Positions 7,347-15,883 of a DNA stretch of 29,751 bases are shown piece by piece (positions within the stretch are counted from its first letter, which is position 1; every line of letters starts with the position of its first letter). The DNA lies in assembly GCA_003170935.1 (NCBI GenBank), contig PMYA01000036.1, positions 1 through 29,751 of the forward strand, given 5' to 3'. The notes under the pieces are model-generated. The model saw nothing but the letters and a program-made list of their open reading frames with translations. It was not told the origin of the DNA and ran no database searches. A program made the translations under genes and the position numbers. The stretch is from Methanobacteriota archaeon. GTDB lineage: Archaea; Halobacteriota; Bog-38; Methanoflorentales; Methanoflorentaceae.

Positions 7347-9356
7347 CTAAACGAGATGAAGGCCCGTAATAATAACATCGATTGCTTTAATCGCGATGAA
7401 TGGGACTATTAAGCCCCCAACGCCGTAAATCGCAATATTTCTCAAGAGGATTGTCGACGCGTCACTCGGCTTGTATTTCACACCCCTCATGGCAAGCGGT
7501 ATAAGCGCCGGGATTATTAGGGCGTTGAAGATAACTGCAGATAGTATGGCGCTGTTCGGTGAAGATAGTGCCATGATGTTGAGCTTATTTGCCTCAGGAA
7601 TTGCCGCGGCGAAAATCGCAGGGATGATTGCAAAGTACTTGGCGACGTCGTTGACGATGCTAAACGTCGTAATGGCACCGCGCGTCATCAGGAGCTGTTT
7701 TCCGATCGACACGACCGCTATCAGCTTTGACGGATCGCTGTCAAGGTCGACCATGTTCGCAGCCTCTTTTGCTGCTTGCGTGCCGCTGTTCATAGCGAGC
7801 CCCACATCGGCTTGTGCCAATGCAGGAGCATCATTGGTGCCGTCTCCGGTCATCGCAACGAGCTTGCCTGCTGCCTGCTCCGCTTGCACGATGTTTATCT
7901 TGTCCTCCGGCTTGCTCTCGGGAACATAATCATCGACTCCTGCCTCTGCCGCGATCGTCGCCGCGGTGAGCCTGTTGTCTCCGGTGACCATGACAGTCCT
8001 AATTCCCATGCTCTTCAACTCGTGCAACCGGTCTCGCATGCCAGGCTTTACGGTATCTTTGAGGTGTATCACGCCGATGGGGTCGTGATCTATTGATACC
8101 ACGAGCGGCGTCGCCCCCTTGCGTGAAATACCGTCAACGACTTCTTTGAATCCGCCGGGAACGTAGGTGACGTAAGCTGACATCACGTCAAATGCTCCCT
8201 TGCGAATTTCTGAGCCATCGGCTAGATCAACTCCACTCATCTTTGTCTCTGCAGAGAAGTCGATTACTTCGCTAATCTCCGGCGCAACCAAATCGGGCAT
8301 CAGCTTCTTTGCCAGGTCCACAATTGACCGGCCTTCGGGGGTCTCATCACGCGCTGAGGCGAGAAATGCTGCCTTCGTGACCTCTCCGCTTGTCTTGTCG
8401 CCAAGCGGGATGAATTCCTCTGCGAGTCTGTTGCCGATCGTTATCGTGCCTGTTTTGTCGAGGATAAGCGTGTTGATATCGCCTGCCGCCTCAACGGCTT
8501 TTCCTGATTTGGCAATAACGTTGAATTGCGTCACTCTGTCCATACCGGCGATTCCGATTGCGGAAAGCAGCCCACCGATGGTCGTTGGGATGAGGCAGAC
8601 GAGAAGAGCGATTAAGATGGTGGTGCTTACCAGTACACCGGAATAACCGGCGAGTGCGTTAAGCGTAACGATGACGAGAAGGAATATCCACGTGAGGCCG
8701 GCAAGAACGATGGTGAGTGCTATTTCGTTGGGCGTTTTTTGTCGCGACGCCCCCTCGACGAGCGCGATCATTTTGTCGAGGAACGACTCTCCTGGGTTTG
8801 CCGTAATGCGTATTGTAAGTTCATCACTCAAGAGCGTCGTACCGCCCGTTACCGAGCTAAAATCTCCTCCGCTTTCGCGGATTACCGGTGCGGACTCTCC
8901 CGTTATCGCGGATTCGTCCACGGCACCCCTGCCCTTGATAACCTCGCCGTCATTCGGGATGACCTCGCCAGCACTGACTATTACCACATCGCCTTTCACG
9001 AGATCGTGCCCGTTTACTTCAACGATCTGATCCCCGACGACCTTGTTCGCTGTGACCTCCTTTTTCGTTTTTTTCAGGCTCTCTGCTTGGGCCTTGCCAC
9101 GCCCCTCGGCAATCGCTTCAGAAAAGGTGGAAAAGAGCACGGTTATCAGTAAGATCCCCGAAATCTCGCCGATGAACACGGGCTGTCCGTTTCCGGCTAT
9201 CGCGGCAGAGATCGTGAGTATGAGCGTATATAAGAAGCCCACCTCGACGACAAACATCACGGGGTTTGCGATGAGCGACCGTGGATCGAGTTTCCGTATA
9301 GATTCTTTTAACGCCTCAGCGAGCAATGCCCCGCTAAACCACTTTTGGTTGTCCAT
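7347..9356 (-). CDS. kdpB: Potassium-transporting P-type ATPase, catalytic subunit KdpB
   Basis: ATP-hydrolysing subunit of the high-affinity Kdp potassium pump (669 residues, normal length). Key P-type ATPase motifs in order are TGES (152-155) in the actuator domain, the phosphorylation motif DKTGT with Asp300, the nucleotide-binding region, and the hinge [20 protein letters not shown]. The C-terminus [19 protein letters not shown] matches the usual KdpB end. An upstream in-frame extension to 9470 overlaps kdpA and is rejected. The ATG at 9356 has GAGGGGG about 7 nt before it and lies 11 nt after the kdpA stop. Third gene of the kdpFAB operon. Confidence 0.97.
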   Translation of the reverse strand: MDNQKWFSGALLAEALKESIRKLDPRSLIANPVMFVVEVGFLYTLILTISAAIAGNGQPVFIGEISGILLITVLFSTFSEAIAEGRGKAQAESLKKTKKEVTANKVVGDQIVEVNGHDLVKGDVVIVSAGEVIPNDGEVIKGRGAVDESAITGESAPVIRESGGDFSSVTGGTTLLSDELTIRITANPGESFLDKMIALVEGASRQKTPNEIALTIVLAGLTWIFLLVIVTLNALAGYSGVLVSTTILIALLVCLIPTTIGGLLSAIGIAGMDRVTQFNVIAKSGKAVEAAGDINTLILDKTGTITIGNRLAEEFIPLGDKTSGEVTKAAFLASARDETPEGRSIVDLAKKLMPDLVAPEISEVIDFSAETKMSGVDLADGSEIRKGAFDVMSAYVTYVPGGFKEVVDGISRKGATPLVVSIDHDPIGVIHLKDTVKPGMRDRLHELKSMGIRTVMVTGDNRLTAATIAAEAGVDDYVPESKPEDKINIVQAEQAAGKLVAMTGDGTNDAPALAQADVGLAMNSGTQAAKEAANMVDLDSDPSKLIAVVSIGKQLLMTRGAITTFSIVNDVAKYFAIIPAIFAAAIPEANKLNIMALSSPNSAILSAVIFNALIIPALIPLAMRGVKYKPSDASTILLRNIAIYGVGGLIVPFIAIKAIDVIITGLHLV

Positions 9357-9367
9357 GGCGTGCCCCC

Positions 9368-11065
9368 TCAGAGGAGTGCCTCCCCTAGAGGTCCTAAAAC
9401 CAGCACCGGGAAAAACGTCAGTGCGCCGAGAATCACGATGACACCGATCAGTATGAGGCCAAAAATCCATTTGTCGGTTCGAAAAGTTCCGGCATCGTAG
9501 GGCGTCGTCTTCTTACGTAGGAATGAATCTGAAACCAGGAGCATGAGCGGGAACGTTATGTACCTACCGAGTAGCATCGTAATCCCAAGCGTATAGTTCA
9601 AAAACGGGGTATTCGCACTCAGACCGGCGAATGCTGATCCATTGTTGGCTGCGGCTGATGAAAACGCGTAGAGCATCTCAGTAAAGCCGTGAGACCCTGG
9701 GTTGAGTAAAGAGCTCGTCGCGAAGATGATCCCTGCTGCGGTAAACCCGAGTATAAGGATAGGGTGAACGAGAAATGCGAGGAATGTGAGCTTGACCTCT
9801 TTGGATTCGATCTTCCGGCCAAGGTATTGCGGGCTACGTCCGACCATCAGGCCTGCTATGAATACGGCCAGTATCACGTACATAAGGACAGTGAGAAGGC
9901 CTGACCCGTCGCCGGCAAAAAGGGAGCCGATCATAAGGAGGAAGAGCGGGACGGCTCCTCCGATCGCCGTGTAGCTGTCGATCATGCTGTTCACCGATCC
10001 CGTCCCCGTTGAGGTCGTCGACACAATGAACATCACGGAGTTCTCGGTGCCGAATCGAACCTCTTTGCCTTCCAGATTTCCGCTCGACTGGTTCACTGCA
10101 AGGTTCGAGAGAGCAGGGTTTGACGATTCTGCAAGGAGCCCGATGCTGAGCAAAACGATGAATATGGTCGTCAGAGTTCCGATGAGAATACGCCCCTCTT
10201 TGGTGTTACCTGTCATCACCCCGAATGCGTAAAGCAGGGAAATAGGGATAATTAGCATTGCGACGATTTCGATTACGTTGGTCAGCGGCGTGGGATTTTC
10301 AAAGGGGTACGCGGAATTTTGCGCGAAAAACCCGCCACCGTTCGTCCCGAGATGCTTTATCGACTCGAGCGAAGCAACCGGTCCTCGGTACAGCGTGCTG
10401 ATACTCCCTTCAACAGTGTGGTAGCTTAGTGGCCCTCCAAGCGTTTGCGGAACCCCCTGCACTAGCAACAAAATCGACACGATGATCGCGAACGGTACAA
10501 GCACCCGCGTCAGTGCGCGCACAAAATCAAAGTAGAAATTTCCAATGCCCGTTATCTCCCGAAAACCAGGCCGTTGATCCCTGCTCGCAAACCCTCTAAT
10601 GAAGGCCACCCCAACCGCCATTCCGGTGGCGGCTGAAGTAAACATGAGAAACGTGATGCAGATCATCTGGCTGAGGTAGGACACTTGCGTCTCGCCGGCA
10701 TAGCTTTGCCAGTTCGTGTTCGTCATGAAACTTGCGGCGGTGTTAAACGCTAGGTCGATCGGCATGTTTGCCGCGGCCGTCGGGTTCAGGGGAAGGTACC
10801 CTTGAGTAATGAGAATCAGCATGACAATGACGATCATGAGCCCGTTGACCAAAAGAAGGCTCAGGACGTAGCGTCCTACGCCCATCTCTTCACTCGGGTC
10901 AACACCGATTGCCCAGTATAAGCCTCGCTCAATCGGACCAAACAGCGCGTCGAGTCGACTTCGCTCCTTGAAAAAAACGCCAACTAAGTAACCGCCTACA
11001 GGGCGGACAAGGAGCAGCACAGCAGCAAGCTCAACGATAATCTGAACAATGCCCAGGACGTCCAT
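9368..11065 (-). CDS. kdpA: Potassium-transporting ATPase, channel-like subunit KdpA
   Basis: Membrane subunit that selects and moves potassium in the Kdp complex (565 residues). It belongs to the superfamily of potassium transporters with four pore loops. The filters are recognisable as the TNTNWQ region (about 115-120), [10 protein letters not shown] (about 238-247), [14 protein letters not shown] (around 350) and [14 protein letters not shown] near the C-terminus. About ten hydrophobic helices are visible. It begins 8 nt after the kdpF stop and is followed by kdpB. The assignment is secure. Confidence 0.97.
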   Translation of the reverse strand: MDVLGIVQIIVELAAVLLLVRPVGGYLVGVFFKERSRLDALFGPIERGLYWAIGVDPSEEMGVGRYVLSLLLVNGLMIVIVMLILITQGYLPLNPTAAANMPIDLAFNTAASFMTNTNWQSYAGETQVSYLSQMICITFLMFTSAATGMAVGVAFIRGFASRDQRPGFREITGIGNFYFDFVRALTRVLVPFAIIVSILLLVQGVPQTLGGPLSYHTVEGSISTLYRGPVASLESIKHLGTNGGGFFAQNSAYPFENPTPLTNVIEIVAMLIIPISLLYAFGVMTGNTKEGRILIGTLTTIFIVLLSIGLLAESSNPALSNLAVNQSSGNLEGKEVRFGTENSVMFIVSTTSTGTGSVNSMIDSYTAIGGAVPLFLLMIGSLFAGDGSGLLTVLMYVILAVFIAGLMVGRSPQYLGRKIESKEVKLTFLAFLVHPILILGFTAAGIIFATSSLLNPGSHGFTEMLYAFSSAAANNGSAFAGLSANTPFLNYTLGITMLLGRYITFPLMLLVSDSFLRKKTTPYDAGTFRTDKWIFGLILIGVIVILGALTFFPVLVLGPLGEALL

Positions 11066-11073
11066 TCACACCA

Positions 11074-11163
11074 CTAAAACCGATCGGGATATAGTATAAC
11101 GTAGGTAAGGTATATGAGCAACAATAGCGAAATGACTACGAAGACGACGTAGTATATATCCAT
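11074..11163 (-). CDS. kdpF: KdpF small membrane subunit
   Basis: A 29-residue single-helix protein translating as MDIYYVVFVVISLLLLIYLT followed by YVILYPDRF. The length, a single hydrophobic helix, a C-terminal Pro-(Asp/Glu)-Arg-Phe-like end and the position directly upstream of kdpA fit KdpF, which stabilises the KdpABC complex in bacteria. Two further in-frame ATGs lie upstream (11172, 11181). The one at 11163 is chosen because the TATA box is centred about 26 nt before it, predicting a leaderless start, and because it gives the standard KdpF length. Confidence 0.85.
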   Translation of the reverse strand: MDIYYVVFVVISLLLLIYLTYVILYPDRF

Positions 11164-11186
11164 CCATCGCATGATATGCATGGGCC

Positions 11187-11193
11187 TATAAAA
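11187..11193 (-). promoter_or_regulatory. TATA box of the kdpFAB operon
   Basis: TTTTATA on the minus strand, about 26 nt before the kdpF ATG at 11163. Because the box is nearly symmetrical (TATAAAA on the plus strand) it could also drive plus-strand transcription toward the universal stress protein gene with a leader of about 100 nt. Confidence 0.6.
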
Positions 11194-11198
11194 GCTTC

Positions 11199-11210
11199 AC
11201 CCTTGAGGGT
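11199..11210. promoter_or_regulatory. Palindrome upstream of the kdp TATA box, possible operator
   Basis: ACCCT-TG-AGGGT, perfect 5-nt arms, lies 5 nt beyond the kdpF TATA box on its upstream side. That is where archaeal activators bind, overlapping or adjoining the BRE. It also sits between kdpF and the divergent universal stress protein gene. The binding protein is unknown. Confidence 0.35.
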
Positions 11211-11316
11211 CTAACAAGCTATTTGAAGCGTAAGACGTAGGTATAAGGCCACAAACAACGTCAATGCGCGTACAAGTTCTGGTTCACCGTAACGCCAACC
11301 AAGCGCGAGCTCATTT

Positions 11317-12084
11317 ATGTATAAGCACATCCTCCTTCCGATTTCGAACCCAAAAAATGCTGAGTACACCTTAAAAGCGGCGCTGAGACTGCTCGATAAT
11401 AAAGGAACGCTCATACTCTTAGGCGTGCTTCTCGCGCGTGAAAGCTATCCTGACCGGAATAAGAACTATCTTGACAAAGTCAATCTCATCATGCGCCTGA
11501 TGAAATTAGCGCAGCGGTTCAACGTCGAGGCCGTTCCAGAAATTACAGAAGCCTCCTCTGTTTATGATGCCATTGTTCAGCAGATCGCGAAACACGACGC
11601 CGATCTGACGGTGCTGGGCTACAGTCTGCGATCAACTCTTCACAAGATTCGTCACGGTGACATCATCTATCCCATCATGAAAAATGCGAAGTGCGATGTC
11701 ATACTGTCGAATCTTAAATATGATAGCGCATTTGAGCGGATACTGGTTCCTTCCGCAGGATACAAGCATTCTATTACCGCGCTCAAGATAGCAGCAACGC
11801 TAGCAGCCCCTACGCAGGGCCAGATAACGTTACTGCATATAGCAGAAGCAAATGAAAGTGAAGTCCTAGACGACCTTAAGCGATTAGCGTCCGCGAATGA
11901 GCGTGTAAGCGTTGAAGTCCGTTCAGGTCCTGTCGCTGAGCAGATTATAGCGATTGCAAAAGACTACGATGCGCTGGTTATGGGGGCTTCGGAACGCCCG
12001 CGCAGCGCGAGCGTCGTGTTTGGAACTGCAGTTGACAAAGTTATTGAAAGTGCGCAAAGTAACGTCCTTGTCGTGAGGGCGTAG
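11317..12084 (+). CDS. Universal stress protein with two tandem UspA domains
   Basis: A 255-residue cytoplasmic protein made of two UspA-like domains, about 1-140 and 141-255. The second keeps the ATP-binding pattern near its end: the MGASERPRSASVVFGTAVDK segment resembles the Gly-2X-Gly-9X-Gly-(Ser/Thr) signature, and the domain closes with NVLVVRA. The first domain opens YKHILLPISNPKNAEYTLKA and lacks the full motif. The gene lies on the opposite strand inside the kdp region, divergent from kdpFAB and converging on kdpC with 7 nt between them. Bacterial KdpD sensors carry a Usp domain, so a regulatory role in potassium uptake is a reasonable inference; direct evidence is absent. Confidence 0.87.
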   Translation: MYKHILLPISNPKNAEYTLKAALRLLDNKGTLILLGVLLARESYPDRNKNYLDKVNLIMRLMKLAQRFNVEAVPEITEASSVYDAIVQQIAKHDADLTVLGYSLRSTLHKIRHGDIIYPIMKNAKCDVILSNLKYDSAFERILVPSAGYKHSITALKIAATLAAPTQGQITLLHIAEANESEVLDDLKRLASANERVSVEVRSGPVAEQIIAIAKDYDALVMGASERPRSASVVFGTAVDKVIESAQSNVLVVRA

Positions 12085-12091
12085 AAGAAGC

Positions 12092-12718
12092 TCACCCCGC
12101 GGTTGTGTTCATGACCGTTGCATTCAGCGCTGCTGCGTTAAATGCAGTAGCGTTCGCCTCTGCGGATTTCAGCGCCGAGGGGCTCAATAAATTGTCCAAT
12201 GCAAGATTGAGTTGGAGTACATTGACCCGTGGCGCTCCAAAGACGCCGGCAACGGGATTCTCGGTATATTGATTCACGAGCCGGGTGAGCACATCTTGAG
12301 AGATGCCGGTCAAGTTCGAAATGCGCGGAACTTGCAGCAGGGCACTGCCAGATGCAATATTCGGATCAACGCCTGAGCCAGATTGCGTCACCAAGTCGAT
12401 CGGTACGAGACTGATGGACGGATTGAGCTGTTTCTGATAGGCTACCTGTTGACTGACATTCGTGATGAGGGTAGGATTGTTCGGTCCCCAATTGGACACG
12501 CCCGAGGGCCTCGATTGAAAATGCATAGGATCGGCAAACGATTGCCCGACTAGGCTCGAACCCACGACGGTACCGTTTTGTGTCAGAATGCTTCCTTCGG
12601 CAGCTGGTTTATCGGCAATTTGCGCGATCCCCACGAGAATGAGAGGGAAAACTAATCCGCATAATACTAAAAAGACAACGGTCGTTTTGAACGCCGTAAA
12701 AAGGTCATTTTTTAGCAT
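12092..12718 (-). CDS. kdpC: Potassium-transporting ATPase subunit KdpC
   Basis: Small Kdp subunit with one N-terminal transmembrane helix (residues about 8-32, FKTTVVFLVLCGLVFPLILV) and an extracytoplasmic domain. Family blocks seen: GQSFADPMHFQSRPSGVSNW, NPSISLVPIDLVTQSGSGVD with the characteristic LVTxSGSGLDP-like motif, and VLTRLVNQYTE. At 208 residues it is slightly long because of an Ala/Asn-rich tail with three Asn-X-Thr sequons. The ATG at 12718 is preferred over an upstream extension since a TTTAAATA box lies about 28 nt before it. Unusually, kdpC is separated from kdpFAB by the oppositely oriented stress protein gene and has its own promoter. Confidence 0.95.
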   Translation of the reverse strand: MLKNDLFTAFKTTVVFLVLCGLVFPLILVGIAQIADKPAAEGSILTQNGTVVGSSLVGQSFADPMHFQSRPSGVSNWGPNNPTLITNVSQQVAYQKQLNPSISLVPIDLVTQSGSGVDPNIASGSALLQVPRISNLTGISQDVLTRLVNQYTENPVAGVFGAPRVNVLQLNLALDNLLSPSALKSAEANATAFNAAALNATVMNTTAG

Positions 12719-12742
12719 TGGTGCCGCATTGAAACGTGTTCG

Positions 12743-12750
12743 TTTAAATA
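12743..12750 (-). promoter_or_regulatory. TATA box for kdpC
   Basis: TATTTAAA on the minus strand, centred about 28 nt before the kdpC ATG. No Shine-Dalgarno precedes that ATG, so a leaderless messenger is predicted. Confidence 0.5.
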
Positions 12751-12930
12751 TCTTGCGCGCCGCGCGCAGCATCGCAAGTGAGCACTCGACTGCGCATAAT
12801 CCTCGTTCGCGAGCAGTTAGGGCGTCGGATGTAGCAAATCACGTGGCGGTTCCCATTTGCGAAAGCCATCCCGTGGTCAACAATCCCGCGAGCGGATTAG
12901 TCTATAGAGACGTTGAAAGAGGCATACCCC

Positions 12931-12944
12931 ATATAGTTTTAATA
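12931..12944 (+). promoter_or_regulatory. TATA region for the decarboxylase gene and its upstream ORF
   Basis: ATATAGTTTTAATA. Its first half is centred about 25 nt before the ATG of the 33-codon upstream ORF at 12958, so that ORF could be translated leaderlessly while the decarboxylase start lies about 90 nt inside the messenger. Confidence 0.45.
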
Positions 12945-12957
12945 GTATGAGAGGACG

Positions 12958-13059
12958 ATGAGGTTGCTGAACATTCTAGGAAGTCCATCGACCAAGCAAG
13001 CCTATATGTACAGTTGTTGTAGTGTCAGCACGAACCAGGAGGAGCGACATGGAAGATGA
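12958..13059 (+). CDS. 33-codon upstream ORF overlapping the decarboxylase start
   Basis: The ORF starts MRLLNILGSPSTKQAYMYSC and ends at a TGA 8-10 nt inside the decarboxylase gene, overlapping its ATG in another frame. It is preceded by GAGAGGAC and by a TATA box at leaderless distance. It holds an adjacent Cys pair. The opening MRLLNILGSP recalls the first strand of flavodoxin-like FMN reductases, so it could be a remnant rather than a leader peptide. A coupling or attenuating role is inference. Confidence 0.35.
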   Translation: MRLLNILGSPSTKQAYMYSCCSVSTNQEERHGR

Positions 13060-14725
13060 CAATGCTTCTGCATCCACGATGTCAAATCGTCCGGACAACG
13101 TTGGAGCGTATCTTATCGAGCGACTCCAGTCATTAGGTGTGTCGCACGTCTTCGGAGTGCCAGGCGATTATGTGCTGGGCTTTTTCAAGCAGCTTAGCGA
13201 CAGCCAACTCAACCTTGTCACGACGTGCGATGAACTGAACGCGGGCTATGCCGCCGACGCTTATGCACGCATCCGCGGAATAGGCGCCGTGTGCGTTACC
13301 TATTCCGTTGGCGGTCTAAAGGTTGTGAATGCCACAGCGCAGGCGTATGCGGAAAAATCCCCGCTAGTGGTCATCGCCGGAGCCCCCGGAATCAAAGAAC
13401 GGATCGGAAACCCGCTCCTCCACCACAAGGTACGGACATTTGACACGCAGAGCAAGGTCTTTGCTGAAGTGACTGTTGCGTCTGCGGTCCTCGACGACCC
13501 AAGTACTGCGTGTGGAGAGATTGATCGCGTGTTGTCAGAAGCACTCCGCGTTAGTCGACCGGTATATATCGAACTTCCACGTGATATGACGTTCGCGCCC
13601 ATTAAGCCGCCCCATCCATCTCATTTAACGCAAGCAGAAGCTGCGAGCGATCAAAACGCTCTGCAGGGCGCCGTCGACGAGGCAGTAAGGATGATCAATG
13701 CGGCGGAGCAGCCTGTGGTAATTGCGGGTATTGAGCTACACCGCTTTGGACTGCAGGATAAACTCGTTGCACTTATCGATAAAGCGCACATACCGGTCGC
13801 TGCGACAATTCTCGCGAAGTCAGTCGTCGGTGAGTACCACCCACTGTACATCGGCATCTATGAAGGGGCTATGGGCTTTGCATCGGTCCGCGATTACGTC
13901 GAATCGAGCGATTGTCTGATTCTACTTGGCACGTTTATGACGGACATCAACTTGGGGCAATACACGGCTCACATCGATCAGGAAAAGGCAATCTACGTCA
14001 CAAGCGAACAGTGTTTGATTAGGGGCCACAACTACGCGAACGTCCGCTTACATGACTTCATCGACGGGTTGATCGGTGCCTCAATTGCCCGACGAACCCT
14101 CCGCGATTTGCCTCGCCCACGGACAAGAAAGCCGTTCGTGACGCAACGGGGCCAACGGATTACCGTTAAAAGGTTGTTTGAACGGCTCAACTGGGTGCTC
14201 GAGGACAATACAGTCGTCATAGCAGACGTAGGCGACGCACTGTTTGGGGGGCTTGACCTCATTACACACTGCAGAACCGAATTCCTCTCGCCTGCGTATT
14301 ACCTCTCGCTCGGATTTGCGGTGCCGGCGAGCATTGGAGCGCAACTTGCAGATTGTAATCTGCGTCCGTTAGTATTAGTCGGTGACGGGGCCTTCCAGAT
14401 GACCGGAATCGAGACCTCAACCATAGCGCGACTCGGCTTGAACCCCGTTATAGTAGTGCTTAACAACTTTGGATATGCAACCGAACGGCTGCTGCAGGAT
14501 GGGCCGTTTAACGATCTGCAACCGTGGCAATACAGCCTCATTCCGGACCTCGTTGGCGGGGGGAGGGGCGTAGTGGCCACGACCGAGGATGAGCTGGAAA
14601 ACGCTCTTAAGACAGCCCAGACATACACGGAAGGGTTTACGATTATAGACGTTCAGCTCGATCCGAGCGATAGCTCACCAGCGTTGCAAAGACTCACCGA
14701 GGGCCTAGCTAAGAAAATCCGTTGA
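13049..14725 (+). CDS. Thiamine-diphosphate-dependent decarboxylase (pyruvate/indolepyruvate decarboxylase family)
   Basis: A 558-residue ThDP enzyme with the usual three domains: N-terminal PYR (about 15-185), central (about 210-345) and C-terminal PP (about 370-530). The PYR domain has FGVPGDYVLGFF, the cofactor-activating Glu62 in CDELNAGYAADAYAR, and the paired His125-His126 (NPLLHHKVRTFDT) diagnostic of pyruvate, indolepyruvate or phenylpyruvate decarboxylases rather than acetolactate synthase. The PP domain has the ThDP/Mg motif GDGAFQMTG through VVLNNFGYATER. It should decarboxylate a 2-oxo acid to an aldehyde; the substrate cannot be told. The ATG at 13049 is fixed by AGGAGG 6 nt upstream. 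Confidence 0.92.
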   Translation: MEDDNASASTMSNRPDNVGAYLIERLQSLGVSHVFGVPGDYVLGFFKQLSDSQLNLVTTCDELNAGYAADAYARIRGIGAVCVTYSVGGLKVVNATAQAYAEKSPLVVIAGAPGIKERIGNPLLHHKVRTFDTQSKVFAEVTVASAVLDDPSTACGEIDRVLSEALRVSRPVYIELPRDMTFAPIKPPHPSHLTQAEAASDQNALQGAVDEAVRMINAAEQPVVIAGIELHRFGLQDKLVALIDKAHIPVAATILAKSVVGEYHPLYIGIYEGAMGFASVRDYVESSDCLILLGTFMTDINLGQYTAHIDQEKAIYVTSEQCLIRGHNYANVRLHDFIDGLIGASIARRTLRDLPRPRTRKPFVTQRGQRITVKRLFERLNWVLEDNTVVIADVGDALFGGLDLITHCRTEFLSPAYYLSLGFAVPASIGAQLADCNLRPLVLVGDGAFQMTGIETSTIARLGLNPVIVVLNNFGYATERLLQDGPFNDLQPWQYSLIPDLVGGGRGVVATTEDELENALKTAQTYTEGFTIIDVQLDPSDSSPALQRLTEGLAKKIR

Positions 14726-14860
14726 GATTCTAGCGGCGCGGGCGCTGACCAGCAGCAAGAATGATCGTCGTAACGAATTTTTATCGGGTATACTACTAAC
14801 TAAGCTAAATTGGCCAACAAGCATACAACTAGCAAGCCGGGTAGCTTATACTTGCGACTG

Positions 14861-15883
14861 TTAGCGCTTAGAGCTTGATCGGCCAACGAGAAAGACAAAC
14901 CCGACTACAACCAATGCAAAGCACGCAAAAATTAATATTGTGCTAAATCCACTAGTGAGGCCATTTCCTGTCAAAATGTCGCCCTCTACGTAAGCCGAAG
15001 CGTTCGTTTCTGAAGGAGAGGCCACCCCGCTCGAGCGCACCGGACTTTCAGTAGTCAACGAGCGATTAAACGTAGTGAATTGCACGCGTCCCGTACCCTT
15101 TAAATAATCGATATAATCCGCCAGAAGCTTTACTCTCTGTGAATTGACTGTGCCATTTGGTCCGCTGAAATCGGAAGGGTGGTATAGCACAACAAAGGCG
15201 TCGACGCTATGCGGATTGTTGAGAAACTGCTCCGTTTCGTTCTTCAAGGACGCAAGACTCTTATTCGATAATTCAAGCGAGGCTGCCTCAACTTTTATGC
15301 CCTGACTCTGCCCTTGCTGTATATTGAAATCGCGGTATGCTGTGCTGTAATCCGTGAATCCTAACGCTTTTGCCGCTTTAAGCGTGTTGTTGTCGCTTTT
15401 GTCAAACGGCGGTATAAACGTCGTAGGAACGACCCCGAACGCCTGCTTGATGTCATCACGCCCTTTCTTTATCGTGTCGTACTGAACGGCGTAAGGGCGC
15501 CCATAGAATTCGCTGGGGCTAACCATTGTCACACTCTGATGTGTATATCCGTGCTGTGCGAACTCAAAAAGGTGGTTTGAAGCGATTGACCGCATGTAGT
15601 CGAGGAATTGTGCATCTTGAAGGAGCTGGTTGCCTGCCGACGCGTTTTGATGAGCAACGATGCCAAGCGTTACGGGCACGTTCTTATCGATGTGCACTTG
15701 GTTGACGGCCTGAAGTTCTGCAAATTTGGTCCTAGGCGCAACGTCATCATCCCTAAAAATGACGTACTTCCTCGTTTGCCCGTTGGCCGCTACACTCTGT
15801 GCGTTGCCGTGGACCGTGGAAAATAGTAATACTGTGACAAGTAAACATGCGAACACGATTTTTCCTACTGTCGCGCTTCTCAT
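14861..15883 (-). CDS. Exported polysaccharide deacetylase-like protein, membrane anchored
   Basis: A 340-residue protein with a signal peptide (about 1-29) and a NodB/DUF2334-like deacetylase domain (about 38-265). A C-terminal transmembrane helix (about 312-332) precedes a basic tail. The metal-site elements are visible: an acidic cluster YVIFRDDDVAP (about 40-50), the His pair in HGYTHQ, and a later VVLYHPSDF with His. The likely role is removal of acetyl or similar groups from a surface or extracellular polysaccharide. It carries many Asn-X-Ser/Thr sequons and shares its signal-domain-anchor layout with the 453-residue protein at 4098-5459. GGTGAGGAC lies upstream of the ATG. Confidence 0.82.
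   Translation of the reverse strand: MRSATVGKIVFACLLVTVLLFSTVHGNAQSVAANGQTRKYVIFRDDDVAPRTKFAELQAVNQVHIDKNVPVTLGIVAHQNASAGNQLLQDAQFLDYMRSIASNHLFEFAQHGYTHQSVTMVSPSEFYGRPYAVQYDTIKKGRDDIKQAFGVVPTTFIPPFDKSDNNTLKAAKALGFTDYSTAYRDFNIQQGQSQGIKVEAASLELSNKSLASLKNETEQFLNNPHSVDAFVVLYHPSDFSGPNGTVNSQRVKLLADYIDYLKGTGRVQFTTFNRSLTTESPVRSSGVASPSETNASAYVEGDILTGNGLTSGFSTILIFACFALVVVGFVFLVGRSSSKR

Noticed and set aside
7347-7349. TAG of kdpB as a pyrrolysine codon joining KdpB to the cupin
   Set aside because: KdpB ends at its usual C-terminus just before this codon, and TAG is used as an ordinary stop by other genes here (pyrH, kdpF).
9357-9470. In-frame upstream extension of kdpB
   Set aside because: It overlaps kdpA in another frame and does not resemble a KdpB N-terminus; ATG 9356 has a good ribosome site.
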